From: Sphingomonas ginsenosidivorax
GTDB lineage: Bacteria > Pseudomonadota > Alphaproteobacteria > Sphingomonadales > Sphingomonadaceae
DNA: 64,000 nt
Assembly: GCF_007995065.1 (NCBI RefSeq)
Contig: NZ_VOQR01000001.1
Location: 189,001 to 253,000, forward strand
Direction of reading: 5' to 3'
Shown: positions 42,453 to 51,678 of the stretch, in pieces
Layout of the letters: every line of letters starts with the position of its first letter
Position numbering within the stretch: the first letter of the stretch is position 1
Made by a program: the position numbers and the translations under genes
Notes under the pieces: model-generated
Seen by the model: only the letters and a program-made list of their open reading frames with translations
What the model was told of the DNA's origin: nothing
Databases searched by the model: none

Positions 42453-45452
42453 CTAGAACTTGTACCGCGCGCCCGCGAAGAACTGCCGGCCGGTCTTCGA
42501 ATAGACCTGCTGGTCGCGCAACGCGACGCCGTCCCAATAGCTGGTCGCCTGGTTGGTCAGGTTGATCGCGTCGAGCGACAGCGTCAGCCCGTCGGTCAGC
42601 TTGTACGACAGCGACGCATCGACATTGGTCGTGCTGTACGATCCCGTATAGTCGGCCAGCCCTGAGCGCAGCGGAACCTGGCGGACATATTCGTCGCGAT
42701 ACGCGACCGACACGCGCGCCGACAGCTTGCTGTCCTCGTAATAGAGCGTCGCATTGGCGGCATTCGGCGACACGTTGACCAGGGGCGCGATCAGCGTCGG
42801 GCCGCTCGCGTTGGTGGTCAGGATGTAGCGGATGTTCGACTTGATGTGCGTGTAGTTCAGGATCGTGCCGAAGTTCGACAGGAAGCTCGGCAGGAAGGTG
42901 AAGGGCTGCTGGTATTGCAGTTCGAACCCCTTGATCTTGCCACCGGTGGTGTTGACGTAGGAGGTGATGTTGGTGGTCGTGTTGGGATCCTGCGCCGGGG
43001 TCAGCAGGCCGAGCGGCAGGCCCGCGGCGGCATAGGTCGTGGTCGAGCTGATCTGCTGCACGAAGCTCGCGATATCCTTGTAGAAATACCCTGCCGACAG
43101 GATCGCGCCCGGTGCGAAATACCATTCCGCGCTCGCGTCGATATTGGTCGCCCGGTACGGGTCGAGCTGCGGATTGCCGACGGTCGCGGTGAAGGGCGAC
43201 TGCGCGGTCCCGATCGACCCGCCGGGCGTCAGGAAACCGAGCGACGGACGCGACATCACGCTCGCCGCCGCCGCACGCACCGTCAGCTTGGACGTCACGT
43301 CCAGCGCGGCGTTCAGCGCGGGCAGGAAGTCGTCATAGTCGCGCTTCACGCGCACCAGCGTCCCCGTGCCCACGAACCCGCGCGACCGCTGATAGGTCTT
43401 GGCGTAGCGCAGGCCGGCGTCGCCGCGCAGCGTCATGCCGTTGGCAAGCGCGATCTTCCAGTCGAGCTGGATGTACGGGCTGATATCCTGTTCGACGACC
43501 GCGCGATTGTCGCCCTGCGCGCCGGTGCCGACGCTGCCGATCCGGAAGTCGCCGAACTGGTTGATGCAGTAGCAATCGACATTGTACGCCGCCATGATCC
43601 TGTCGATGTCGGGCACGATGAAGCTGTTGCTCGACCCGGCCGGGATACCGATCGTGTCGATGGTGATCGCGGGCAGGCTGACGTCGGCGACGCTGAGCCC
43701 GGCAGAGGCCAGCGTCGGGATGACCGTCGTGCCGGCGATGCGCTGCTGGCGTTCCGAGATGAAGGTGAAGCGCTTGGCCGCAATGCCGATCTTGCCGGTC
43801 AGTTCGTCGGTCAGGTCGTACTTGAAGTCGACCTTGAGGTTACGCAGCCGGTTGGTCACGCGCGAGGTGAATTCGCGAATGTTGTCGTAGCCGTTCTGGA
43901 ACTGCCAGTTGGTCGGATTGGTCGCGTCGAAGCCGTAGTTGATCAGCGGCGTCTTCTTGTTGGCGCCGCGCGCGTCGTAGGTGAAACCGTTGCCGTCGAA
44001 GCGGCTGAAGGTGACGAGGCGCGAATAGGGGTTGTCGAGCACCGAGTCCGACTGGCCGTACAGGACCGAGGCATGGCCCCGGTCGCCGATCTCCTGCTCG
44101 ATATGCAGGTCGACCTGGTAGAATTTGGTGGTCGAGACGTCATGGCTGTTGGTGACCGAGAAGTCGGTGCCGTCGAACACGCCGTAGACTAGCTGGCCGT
44201 TCTCGACGATGGCATCGCGCACCTTCATGTTCGGCCGGCCGGTGAGCTGCGCTGCGGTCAGCCCGGCGGCCGCGACACCCGCGCCGCGGTTCAGGCTGAT
44301 CGGGTTGGTCGCGAGGTCGTTCTTGTCCTGCTTGTACCGCGAATAGGCGGCGTCGAGCGTGATGACGCTGGTGTCGCTCGGCTTGAACTGCACCGTGCCC
44401 GTCAGGCCGAGGCGCTCCTGCTTGTTGAGGAAGCGGCCATAGCCGGGCAGGCGGGGCACGAAGACGCCGGGCTGGTTGATCGTGTTGTACGCCGCCGGGG
44501 TCGAGCCCGGATTGGCGCCGGTCGCCGCGATGCACGGCGAGGTGCGCGGCGCGCTGCCGATCAGCGGGTTGACCGGGGTCGTCGGTGTGTTCGGGACGAC
44601 CGGGCAGAAGCCGTTGTTGAGATCGCTGAAATCGGTCAGCGCGGTATTGGAATAGGCGTCCTCCTGCGTCACGCGCTTGTTGTAGGCGGCGGACAGCAGC
44701 ACGCCGATGCGACCATCGGCAAAGGTGTTGCTGATCAGGCCGACGAGACGCGGCGCGACCTTTTCGTTGATGTCGTAATAGGCCGCCTGGCCCGAGATCG
44801 CGGCCTGGAACCCTGGATTGTCGAACGGACGCCCGGTCTGCAGGTCGATCGTCGCGCCGAGCGAGCCTTCGTCGACCTCGGCCGACTGGGTCTTGCGCAC
44901 GACGATCGAATTGAACAGTTCCGACGCGAACACCGAGTAATCGAACGAGCGGCCGCGGTTGACGCCCGCGCCGAGCGTCGAGCCGGTCGTCGCCGAGATC
45001 GCCTCGATCCCGTTGAAGCGCGTCCGGCTGAAATCGCCGCCGAGCCCGCGCACGGTGACGGTACGGCCTTCGCCGCCGTCGCGCTCGATCGAGATGCCGG
45101 GAATGCGCTGCAGCGAATCGGCGAGGTTGGCATCGGGGAAGTCGGCGATGTCGGCCGCGTTGATCGCGTCGACGACGCCCGCCGACTGCTTCTTGATCTG
45201 GATCGCGGACGCGAGCGACTGGCGGAACCCGGTGACGACGATGTCGGGGCCCTGATCGCCAGGCTCGGCGGCGGTGGTCGGCAGCGATTGCTGGTCGGTC
45301 GGGGTCGGCTGCTGCGCGGGGGCGGTGATCGCCGGATCCTGCGGGTCGACCGGCGTGTTCTGTGCCACGGCCGTCACGGGCATCGCGAGTGCAGCCGCAA
45401 GGACGGCCGTGGCACAGCCGGTGGCGAAGCGACGATGACGAACGGTGCGCAT
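42453..45452 (-). CDS. TonB-dependent outer membrane receptor, pectin oligomer uptake candidate
   Basis: The 999-residue protein has a signal (TGCATAVLAAALAMPVTAVAQ), a Gln/Pro-rich linker, the plug domain beginning DIVVTGFRQSLASAIQIKKQ (about 75) with PDANLADSLQRIPGISIERD, and a large 22-stranded barrel ending in the aromatic KTGRQFFAGARYKF, the BAM signal. It belongs to the sphingomonad and Caulobacter-type receptors for oligosaccharides. It sits between a PL22 lyase and the glycan-binding candidate, so galacturonate oligomers are the likely cargo. The C-terminal stop is two bases from the next start. Confidence 0.92.
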   Translation of the reverse strand: MRTVRHRRFATGCATAVLAAALAMPVTAVAQNTPVDPQDPAITAPAQQPTPTDQQSLPTTAAEPGDQGPDIVVTGFRQSLASAIQIKKQSAGVVDAINAADIADFPDANLADSLQRIPGISIERDGGEGRTVTVRGLGGDFSRTRFNGIEAISATTGSTLGAGVNRGRSFDYSVFASELFNSIVVRKTQSAEVDEGSLGATIDLQTGRPFDNPGFQAAISGQAAYYDINEKVAPRLVGLISNTFADGRIGVLLSAAYNKRVTQEDAYSNTALTDFSDLNNGFCPVVPNTPTTPVNPLIGSAPRTSPCIAATGANPGSTPAAYNTINQPGVFVPRLPGYGRFLNKQERLGLTGTVQFKPSDTSVITLDAAYSRYKQDKNDLATNPISLNRGAGVAAAGLTAAQLTGRPNMKVRDAIVENGQLVYGVFDGTDFSVTNSHDVSTTKFYQVDLHIEQEIGDRGHASVLYGQSDSVLDNPYSRLVTFSRFDGNGFTYDARGANKKTPLINYGFDATNPTNWQFQNGYDNIREFTSRVTNRLRNLKVDFKYDLTDELTGKIGIAAKRFTFISERQQRIAGTTVIPTLASAGLSVADVSLPAITIDTIGIPAGSSNSFIVPDIDRIMAAYNVDCYCINQFGDFRIGSVGTGAQGDNRAVVEQDISPYIQLDWKIALANGMTLRGDAGLRYAKTYQRSRGFVGTGTLVRVKRDYDDFLPALNAALDVTSKLTVRAAAASVMSRPSLGFLTPGGSIGTAQSPFTATVGNPQLDPYRATNIDASAEWYFAPGAILSAGYFYKDIASFVQQISSTTTYAAAGLPLGLLTPAQDPNTTTNITSYVNTTGGKIKGFELQYQQPFTFLPSFLSNFGTILNYTHIKSNIRYILTTNASGPTLIAPLVNVSPNAANATLYYEDSKLSARVSVAYRDEYVRQVPLRSGLADYTGSYSTTNVDASLSYKLTDGLTLSLDAINLTNQATSYWDGVALRDQQVYSKTGRQFFAGARYKF

Positions 45453-45537
45453 GATAATCCCCTCTCGATGTCCTGTAGAAAGTCTGTCGTGTTGCGCGAC
45501 CGTGCCGTGTTCTCCGGCGACTGGTCCGCGGTCGTTA

Positions 45538-46881
45538 TTACGCCTTTGCGATCTCGACGGCGTAGACTTGCGTCGCGCCGGAGATGTTCGCGCGGAACAC
45601 CAGCCATTTGCCGTCCGGCGTGAAGACGCCATTGGGTTCGAGCCGGTAGTCCTGCTTCGCGAGGCTGACCAACTTCTCCGACGTGAAATAGCCGGGATGG
45701 ATCAGCGTCTCGGCGTTCGGCGCCTTCAGGCCCGCGACGTCCGGAATCCCGTGCGGCGTGAACGCGTACATGTATTTCCCGTCGGGGGCGTGCGCGACCA
45801 TCTCGGAATCGCCGCCGTCGCCGGAGAACATCGTGCCGTCGGGCGAACTGTTGAAATGCACCGACCATTCGTTGCGCTGCAGGTGATATTTGGTGCGCTT
45901 GCCGCTCGCGACCTCATAGCCCGCGACCCAGAAATCCTCGCCGCGCGGGGTCTGCAGGTCGTACCAGATCGTCTTGCCGTCATGGCTGAACCATTCGTGG
46001 CCGGCGATCTCCATGTTCATGGTGCGGGTGTGGAGCTTGACCGGCGCCTCGTTCGGCTTGTCGACGCGCATCAGCCACAGCCGGTCGACCTTGTGCCACG
46101 GCCCCTCGTGGCAGAACATCAGCAGGTTCGGATCGGTCGGCGAAAACTGAAGGTGGTTGAGCCAGTCGGTCGCGCGCCGCACGGTGCGCTGCTGGCCGGT
46201 CCGCGTATCGATGACGAACATCGACATCGGGATCGCCGATTCCAGCCGCTCGTTCATGCGGACTTCCTTCGATTCCGCATAGCTCATCGGACGGCCGTCG
46301 GGCCAATTGGCGCGGTAGTCGGCCTGGTCGAACCGCGCATCGCGCTTCGCGAAGGTCTGCAGCACGCCCGCCGTCGCAGCCGGATCGGTGAGGACGCCGC
46401 CCAGCAGGGTCTCGTCCGCGTTGATCGTCTGGATGTCGCCGTTCGGTACGTCGGCGATCTTCCGCGCCTTGCCGGTGTCGATGTCGACCGCGAACACGGT
46501 CTTGGCGCCCGAACGGTCCCCCGCCGTGCCCAGCGTCTGGTAATAGACCGACCGCGTCTTGTGCCCCGTGAACAACAGGCGGAACGGCTGCGCGATCGCG
46601 ATGACCGGCGCGAGCTTGCGCGTCTTGAGGTCGTAGGCCGAGATCCCCTTGGGGGTCGAGATCACCAGCTTGTCGCCCTGCGGCGTGAAGCCGTTATAGT
46701 TGAAATACAGGCTGGAACTGCCGGGTTCGTCAGAGATCCGGACGATGCGATGCTTGGTGACCGGATCGACCCATTCGCGCGGGGTGGGCGCGGTTTCGGT
46801 CCGTTGCGCGGCAACGGCGGTCGGTACTCCGACCAGCATCGACGCGAGGAACAGACGGGTCACGGTGTGGACAACGCGCAT
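45538..46881 (-). CDS. ogl: Oligogalacturonate lyase (PL22), second copy, exported
   Basis: This 447-residue paralogue of the gene at 880-2259 shares the same propeller landmarks: WLNHLQFSPTDP, MNMEIAGHEWFSHDG, WYDLQTPRG and SVHFNSSPDG. About half of the positions agree by eye, so the copies are old. It has a Sec signal (VTRLFLASMLVGVPTAVAAQ) instead of the Tat-like one of the other copy. The methionine at 46881 starts this signal; one 14 codons upstream is less likely. It is the first gene of the operon that continues with the receptor, and its upstream DNA is AT-rich with a dyad. Confidence 0.93.
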   Translation of the reverse strand: MRVVHTVTRLFLASMLVGVPTAVAAQRTETAPTPREWVDPVTKHRIVRISDEPGSSSLYFNYNGFTPQGDKLVISTPKGISAYDLKTRKLAPVIAIAQPFRLLFTGHKTRSVYYQTLGTAGDRSGAKTVFAVDIDTGKARKIADVPNGDIQTINADETLLGGVLTDPAATAGVLQTFAKRDARFDQADYRANWPDGRPMSYAESKEVRMNERLESAIPMSMFVIDTRTGQQRTVRRATDWLNHLQFSPTDPNLLMFCHEGPWHKVDRLWLMRVDKPNEAPVKLHTRTMNMEIAGHEWFSHDGKTIWYDLQTPRGEDFWVAGYEVASGKRTKYHLQRNEWSVHFNSSPDGTMFSGDGGDSEMVAHAPDGKYMYAFTPHGIPDVAGLKAPNAETLIHPGYFTSEKLVSLAKQDYRLEPNGVFTPDGKWLVFRANISGATQVYAVEIAKA

Positions 46882-47052
46882 CAGGCTCTCTCCCCAACTG
46901 GCCCGCGTTTCCCGCCGGTCCATTTATCTCATATTTTGAGACCCCATTGTATATAGTTGGAACGGATTTCGATCAATGAGAAAATCGCGCGCGCCATCGC
47001 GGCGCGCCGCGGCAACGTCCTTCGAGAATTTCCGCCATCGATCTCGGAACGA
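46882..47052 (-). promoter_or_regulatory. Upstream region of the PL22-receptor operon with a dyad
   Basis: This 171-bp region is AT-rich for the genome. TCTCA-TATTT-TGAGA (46927-46941) is a perfect inverted repeat, and ATTGTATATAGTTGG follows at 46946-46960. The complement of its end, CCAACTAT, recurs upstream of the second receptor (51536-51543), again near a TGAGA. It is a candidate operator of the pectin regulon, but no -10/-35 pair stands out. Confidence 0.4.
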
Positions 47053-48489
47053 TCAGGCTCGCTTGATGGGCATCGGCACCGGCCCCGAATGGGGCGGCAT
47101 CCTCGGCTGGTCCGGGCGGCCGAGCCCGGTGACGAGGTCGACGATCTGGACCTGTTTTTTGGTCTGGAAGCACCGGTTGGCGGCGATACCGACGAGGCAG
47201 GATGCCGCGCCCGCGCGCTCGTCGGCCATGCGCAGCAGCGGGTCGGGCGCGTGCCCGGGGTCGAAGATATCGGCGAGCATCACCGCATCGCCGCCGCCAT
47301 GGCCACCCGCGCCCTCGTCGGGCGTGATGATCTGCGGCGTGCCGCGCATCGGGATGATCCGCGTCGTCACCACGTCGCGCGAGGCGCGTTCCGCCGCACC
47401 GGCGGTCCCACCGCTCTCGACGACGCTATGCTCCAGCCGACCCTTGGTGCCGTTGAACGCGACGTGATACCCTTCCCAGGCGTTGAACGCGTTGAGGCTG
47501 TAGCTGAGCGTCGTGCCGCCGGCATAGCCGACGATGACGTTCATCGTGTCCTCGATGCTGATGTCGGGCCGCCAGACGCAGCGGTCGCGGTGATAGCCGT
47601 CCAATGCCTCGTTATCGAGGAACAGCGCCTTCAGTCCCGGGTCGGCGGCAAGGTCGAGATAGAAGCTGCACTTCGTCTTTTCGGTGCAGGTCAGGCAGCG
47701 GTCGTGCGGTCCGCTCAACCCCATGCGTCTGGCCATTTCCGGCGTATAGAAATCGCGCTTGCCGGTCGCGTCGACGGACACCGGCATGTCCGACAGCCAC
47801 CAGTTGACCAGGTCGAAATGATGCGTCGCCTTGTGCACCATTAGCCCGCCGGAAATCGGCTTCTGCGAATGCCAGCGGCGGAAATAATCCGCGCCGTGGA
47901 CGGTGTTGAGCAGCCAGTGGAAATCGACCGACAGCACGTCGCCGATCGCGCCCGACATCAGCAGCCGCTTCACCTGGCTGCGATAGGGCGCGTAGCGATA
48001 GTTGAAGTTGACGCGGACGTGGCGGTTGTTGCGCTTGCACGCGTCGATGATCGCCTGCGTCTTGGCGGCGTCGGTGGTCATCGGCTTCTCGGTGATGACG
48101 TCGAGCCCGGCATCGAGGCCGCGGACGATATAGTCGACATGCGTCACGTCGGGCGTGGTGACGATCAGGCCGTCGGGTTTCAACTCGTCGATCATCCGCC
48201 GGAAGTCGGCGGCGGCATAGGCCTTGGGCGGTCGTGCCCCTGCCTGCGCGGCGCGCCGACCCGCCAGCGCCAGCCGGCCCGCATTGGTATCGCAGATGCC
48301 GACGAGCTCAGCATGCGCCTTGTGCGGGCCCCAGATCGCGTCCTGGTACATCCGCGCGCGACTGCCGACGCCGACCTGGACGTAGCGTCTGGGCGCGCCC
48401 GTCGCCGCCGATACGCGTCCCGCTACCGCCGCGGCGCTCGCCGCCATGCCGACTAGCACTGCGCGCCGTCCAAGATCGTCCGCCTGCAT
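47053..48489 (-). CDS. Tat-exported Gfo/Idh/MocA-family oxidoreductase with Cys cluster
   Basis: The 478-residue protein starts with a twin-arginine signal (LGRRAVLVGMAASAAAVAGR), so it carries its nucleotide cofactor folded into the periplasm, like glucose-fructose oxidoreductase. The Rossmann domain has YVQVGVGSRARMYQDA and VTTPDVTHVDYIVRGLDAGLDVITEKPM (the EKP motif near residue 135). The substrate domain has the SGGLMVHKATHHFDLVNWWL pattern. A cysteine group, RCLTCTEKTKC (about 257-267) and RDRCVWRPDISIEDTMNV (about 306), is typical of a subfamily widespread in Bacteroidetes and planctomycetes. The substrate is unknown; the pectin locus suggests an acidic or deoxy sugar. Confidence 0.85.
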   Translation of the reverse strand: MQADDLGRRAVLVGMAASAAAVAGRVSAATGAPRRYVQVGVGSRARMYQDAIWGPHKAHAELVGICDTNAGRLALAGRRAAQAGARPPKAYAAADFRRMIDELKPDGLIVTTPDVTHVDYIVRGLDAGLDVITEKPMTTDAAKTQAIIDACKRNNRHVRVNFNYRYAPYRSQVKRLLMSGAIGDVLSVDFHWLLNTVHGADYFRRWHSQKPISGGLMVHKATHHFDLVNWWLSDMPVSVDATGKRDFYTPEMARRMGLSGPHDRCLTCTEKTKCSFYLDLAADPGLKALFLDNEALDGYHRDRCVWRPDISIEDTMNVIVGYAGGTTLSYSLNAFNAWEGYHVAFNGTKGRLEHSVVESGGTAGAAERASRDVVTTRIIPMRGTPQIITPDEGAGGHGGGDAVMLADIFDPGHAPDPLLRMADERAGAASCLVGIAANRCFQTKKQVQIVDLVTGLGRPDQPRMPPHSGPVPMPIKRA

Positions 48490-48564
48490 CGCATCCTCCT
48501 CCCAGAGTTATCTTGTGTTTGGCGGGAGGCTAGATCGCAGGGTCTTATATGACAAGTGGCTCCG

Positions 48565-49962
48565 TCATAGGCTGGACACGGGTCTGCCGTTGACCAGCAC
48601 GCGGTCGAGCGTCAGCGCCGTGATCCGCTGGACGATGCTCGGCTCGCGCACCCCGTCGAAGCGGCAGTCCCGCAGCGTCAGCCGGCCGACCGGCGCCTGC
48701 GGCAGGCCTTGGCAATCGATCACGCGCCCGGTGTTCCGGACGGTGAGCCGCTCGACCACGACGTCGTCGAGCTCGGGGACGAAGCGGCCGTTCGCGCCCT
48801 CTTCATAGTTGAAGTCGCAGGTCAGCGCCGCGCGGCCGACCTGTCCCACGGTGATGTTGCGCGCGCGGACATGCGCGATCCGGCCGCCGCGGACGGCGTT
48901 GGTCTTGAAGCGCAACGCATACCAGAGGTCAGGGCTGCTCATTGTGCAGTCCTCGGCAAAGACATGCTCGACGCCGCCCGACACCTCGCTGCCGATCACG
49001 ACGCCACCATGGCCGGCCTTCATCGTGCAGCCGCGGATCAGGATGTCGCGCGACGGCACGGCGATCCGCCGCCCGTCGGCGTTGCGGCCCGATTTGATCG
49101 CGATGCAATCGTCGCCGGTGTCGAAGATGCAGCGCTCGATCACCATCCCGTCGACCGATTCCGGGTCGCAGCCGTCATTGTTGGGGCCGAGCCCGGTCAC
49201 CGTCACGCCGCGCATCGTCACGTCGCGCGACAGCACGGGATGGACGTTCCAGCACGGCGAATCGCGCAGCGTCACGCCCTCGATCAGCACGCCGCGACAG
49301 CGTTGGAATTGCAGGAGATTGGGCCGGATATAGCCGCCCGCGCCAAAGCGTCGCTCGGCCACGGGCACGCCCGCTTCGGCCATCGCGAACAGCCGGTCGC
49401 GCGCCGGTCGTTGGCTCGGCAGCCCCTCGCGCCAGCCATAATGCTTGCCGCCGCTCCACGACCACCAGGCGGCACCCTGTCCATCGATCGTGCCCCGCCC
49501 GGTGACCGCAACGTCCTGCGCGTCGCTCGCGTAGATCAGTGGCGCATAGTTCATCAGTTCCACCCCTTCGAACCGGGTGGCGACGATCGGATACTGCGCG
49601 GGGTCGGTGCTGAACAGGATCGTCGCGCCCGCATCCAGATGCAGTTCGACGCGCGACTCCAGCCGGATCGCACCCGTCAGCCAGCGCCCCGCCGGCACAA
49701 GCACGCGCCCGCCGCCCGCCGCGGCACAGGCGGCGATCGCATCGGCGAACCCTTGCGTGCACAGCGTGCCGCCGGGCGTCGCGCCATAGGCCCGGATGTC
49801 GAACTGCCGGCGTGGAAACCGCGGCACGCGCACCCGCGCGGCTATCCCGCGAGCCCGCGCCCAATCGTCGGCGGCGTCGTCCGGGGCAGGGCGGGCATGC
49901 GCCCCGACGGCGACGGCCGCGCTCGCCGCGACGAACGCGCGGCGATTCAACAGATAGGTCAA
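48565..49962 (-). CDS. Polygalacturonase GH28, second gene, exported
   Basis: The 465-residue GH28 beta-helix protein has QFDIRAYGATPGGTLCTQGF near the start of the mature part, then the catalytic segments NNDGCDPESVD (about 261-271) and DTGDDCIAIKSGRNADG (about 283-299) and GHGGVVIGSEVSGG (about 317-330), so all GH28 active-site motifs are intact, closer to canonical than those at 39995-41332. The signal (LNRRAFVAASAAVAVGAHA) is of Tat type. A TTG at 49962 with GGAG six bases upstream is the preferred start; an ATG at 50007 in frame adds 15 residues and is the alternative. It is followed by the Gfo/Idh gene 75 bases later and is divergent from the GH105 gene. Confidence 0.9.
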   Translation of the reverse strand: MTYLLNRRAFVAASAAVAVGAHARPAPDDAADDWARARGIAARVRVPRFPRRQFDIRAYGATPGGTLCTQGFADAIAACAAAGGGRVLVPAGRWLTGAIRLESRVELHLDAGATILFSTDPAQYPIVATRFEGVELMNYAPLIYASDAQDVAVTGRGTIDGQGAAWWSWSGGKHYGWREGLPSQRPARDRLFAMAEAGVPVAERRFGAGGYIRPNLLQFQRCRGVLIEGVTLRDSPCWNVHPVLSRDVTMRGVTVTGLGPNNDGCDPESVDGMVIERCIFDTGDDCIAIKSGRNADGRRIAVPSRDILIRGCTMKAGHGGVVIGSEVSGGVEHVFAEDCTMSSPDLWYALRFKTNAVRGGRIAHVRARNITVGQVGRAALTCDFNYEEGANGRFVPELDDVVVERLTVRNTGRVIDCQGLPQAPVGRLTLRDCRFDGVREPSIVQRITALTLDRVLVNGRPVSSL

Positions 49963-50104
49963 GGGCAGCTCCCGGTGGTGCGACGTTCGGCACCGATCAT
50001 CCGGCATATCGAAGCGGAATCAAGCGTCTTTCCCGAAATCGAACACTGTTGTACGACAGGTTCATCGATCCGGTACAAGCCGGTCGCAGGACAGGGAGAG
50101 GGCG
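49963..50104. promoter_or_regulatory. Divergent promoter region of GH28 and GH105 genes
   Basis: This 142-bp region separates two divergently read pectin genes. At 50047-50058, TGTTGTACGACA is a near-perfect dyad (TGT/ACA and GTAC pair, one position mismatched) and resembles TnGTnnnACnA sites of FadR-type regulators. It is a candidate operator for the GntR protein at 2229-2942. Confidence 0.45.
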
Positions 50105-51490
50105 ATGGCAGGCGGAAATCGAGCCAGGACGCGCGTTGTGGCACCCATCGCAGCGTTGGCCGCGACACTGTCGGCCATGCCCGCCACCGCGCAGCTGGCG
50201 CCGGTGCCGCCGGCCAGCACGGTCGTGGTCTCGAAGGTCGGCGATGCGCCGACCCGCCTGCCGCCCGCCTATCCGATGCCCTATCTCGATCCGTCCGCCG
50301 CGGCGCTCAAGACGGTGATGGACCGCGTGCTCGGCTATATCGAGCGCGAAGCGCCGATCGGGATGGTCGACGCGCGCGGTGCGGCCGTCGAGCTCAACCG
50401 GCTCCATCCCGGCGCGGTGTTCAAGCCCGGGTTCGGGCTCACGACCTACGAATGGGGCGTGACCTATTCGGGCGCGCTGCTCGCCGGAGAGGTGACGGGC
50501 GACCGCCGCTACACGCGCTACGCCGCCGATCGCGTCAACTTCGTCGCGGACGTCGCCGCACGCTACCGCACCACTCGTGCGAAGGCCGACGCGACGCCGG
50601 TCCGCAACATGCTCGCGCCCGATCGCCTCGACGATTCGGGCGCGATGTCAGCCGCGTTGATCAAGCTGCAGCGCGCGGGGCTCGCCAACCGCAACGTCCG
50701 CCCGCAGATCGACGTGTATCTCGACTGGATCGCCAATCGGCAGTTCCGCATGCCCGACGGCACGCTCGCGCGGCAGCGGCCGTTGCCGGTCACGCTGTGG
50801 CTCGACGACCTTTACATGAGCGTCCCCGGCCTCGCGCAGATGGGCGCGCTGACCGGCGACCGGCGCTACTACGACGACGCCGTCCGCCAGATCCTGCAAT
50901 TCTCGCAGCGCATGTTCGTCGCCGACAACGGGCTCTACATGCACAGCTGGGTGGAGGGGATGGATCCGCATCCCGCGTTCCACTGGGGGCGCGCAAACGG
51001 CTGGGCGGTGGTGGCGATGGTCGAGCTGCTCGACGTGCTGCCCGCCGATCACCCCGGGCGACCCGCAGTGCTGGCGCAGCTTAAGGCGCATATCGCGGGG
51101 CTGGCGAAGGTGCAGTCGGGGACCGGCCTGTGGCACCAGCTGCTCGACCGGCCCGATTCGTATCTCGAGACCTCGGCGAGCGCGATGTACGCCTATGCGA
51201 TGGCGCGCGCGATCAACCGCGGCTGGATCGACCGCCGTGCCTATGCGCCCGTCGCGCTGCTGGCCTGGCAGGGCGTGTCGACCAAGGTGTCGGCCGCGGG
51301 CGAGGTCGAGGACGTATGCGTCGGGACCGGGGTGGGCTTCGACCCGGCCTTCTATTATTTTCGCCCGCGCCACGTCCGCGCCGCGCACGGCTATGGCCCG
51401 GTGCTGCTGGCCGGGGCAGAGGTGATCACGATGCTACGCGGCGGCGGCCCGATCGAGGGCGGCAACGGGCAGGGCGTCATATTCCGCTGA
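50105..51490 (+). CDS. Unsaturated rhamnogalacturonyl/galacturonyl hydrolase (GH105), exported
   Basis: GH105 enzymes remove the unsaturated uronate left at the non-reducing end by pectin lyases. The 461-residue protein has a signal (RVVAPIAALAATLSAMPATAQ), then an (alpha/alpha)6 barrel with the family segments YEWGVTYSGALLAGEVTGD, LPVTLWLDDLYMSVPGLAQM (about 228-247, with the acidic catalytic residues), HPAFHWGRANGWAVVAMVE (about 294-312) and WHQLLDRPDSYLETSASAMY. It is divergent from GH28 and leads the run GH105 - receptor - pectinesterase. Confidence 0.9.
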   Translation: MAGGNRARTRVVAPIAALAATLSAMPATAQLAPVPPASTVVVSKVGDAPTRLPPAYPMPYLDPSAAALKTVMDRVLGYIEREAPIGMVDARGAAVELNRLHPGAVFKPGFGLTTYEWGVTYSGALLAGEVTGDRRYTRYAADRVNFVADVAARYRTTRAKADATPVRNMLAPDRLDDSGAMSAALIKLQRAGLANRNVRPQIDVYLDWIANRQFRMPDGTLARQRPLPVTLWLDDLYMSVPGLAQMGALTGDRRYYDDAVRQILQFSQRMFVADNGLYMHSWVEGMDPHPAFHWGRANGWAVVAMVELLDVLPADHPGRPAVLAQLKAHIAGLAKVQSGTGLWHQLLDRPDSYLETSASAMYAYAMARAINRGWIDRRAYAPVALLAWQGVSTKVSAAGEVEDVCVGTGVGFDPAFYYFRPRHVRAAHGYGPVLLAGAEVITMLRGGGPIEGGNGQGVIFR

Positions 51491-51678
51491 ACCTGCGGGC
51501 AGGCGCGTGACGCGTGGCCAACCCTCTCAAAAATCCCAACTATTGAGATGTTGTCTTATGCCCACTTTACAGCCTCGAAAAGATCGATGATACCGGTGGC
51601 ATAATAAGAATGTTTCAGGGCTGGAGAGGATATCGAGACCGCCAAGGCTCGATGGCTCTCCGTGTAAAAAGGGGAGTG
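51491..51678 (+). promoter_or_regulatory. Upstream region of the second receptor gene
   Basis: This 188-bp region has an AT-rich core with TCTCA (51525-51529), CCAACTAT (51536-51543) and TGAGA (51544-51548); the same words occur upstream of the first receptor operon. TTGAGA (51543-51548) and TTTACA (51566-51571) are 17 bases apart and could be a promoter. GGGGAG before 51679 is the ribosome site. Confidence 0.4.

Noticed and set aside
46882..47052. Riboswitch or small RNA upstream of the PL22 gene
   Set aside because: Only a 15-base dyad and AT-rich words are visible; no known riboswitch motif or extended structure could be recognised.
48709..51084. 791-codon plus-strand frame across GH28 and GH105 genes
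   Set aside because: The GH28 motifs read on the minus strand and GH105 in another plus frame; this frame is a shadow of both.
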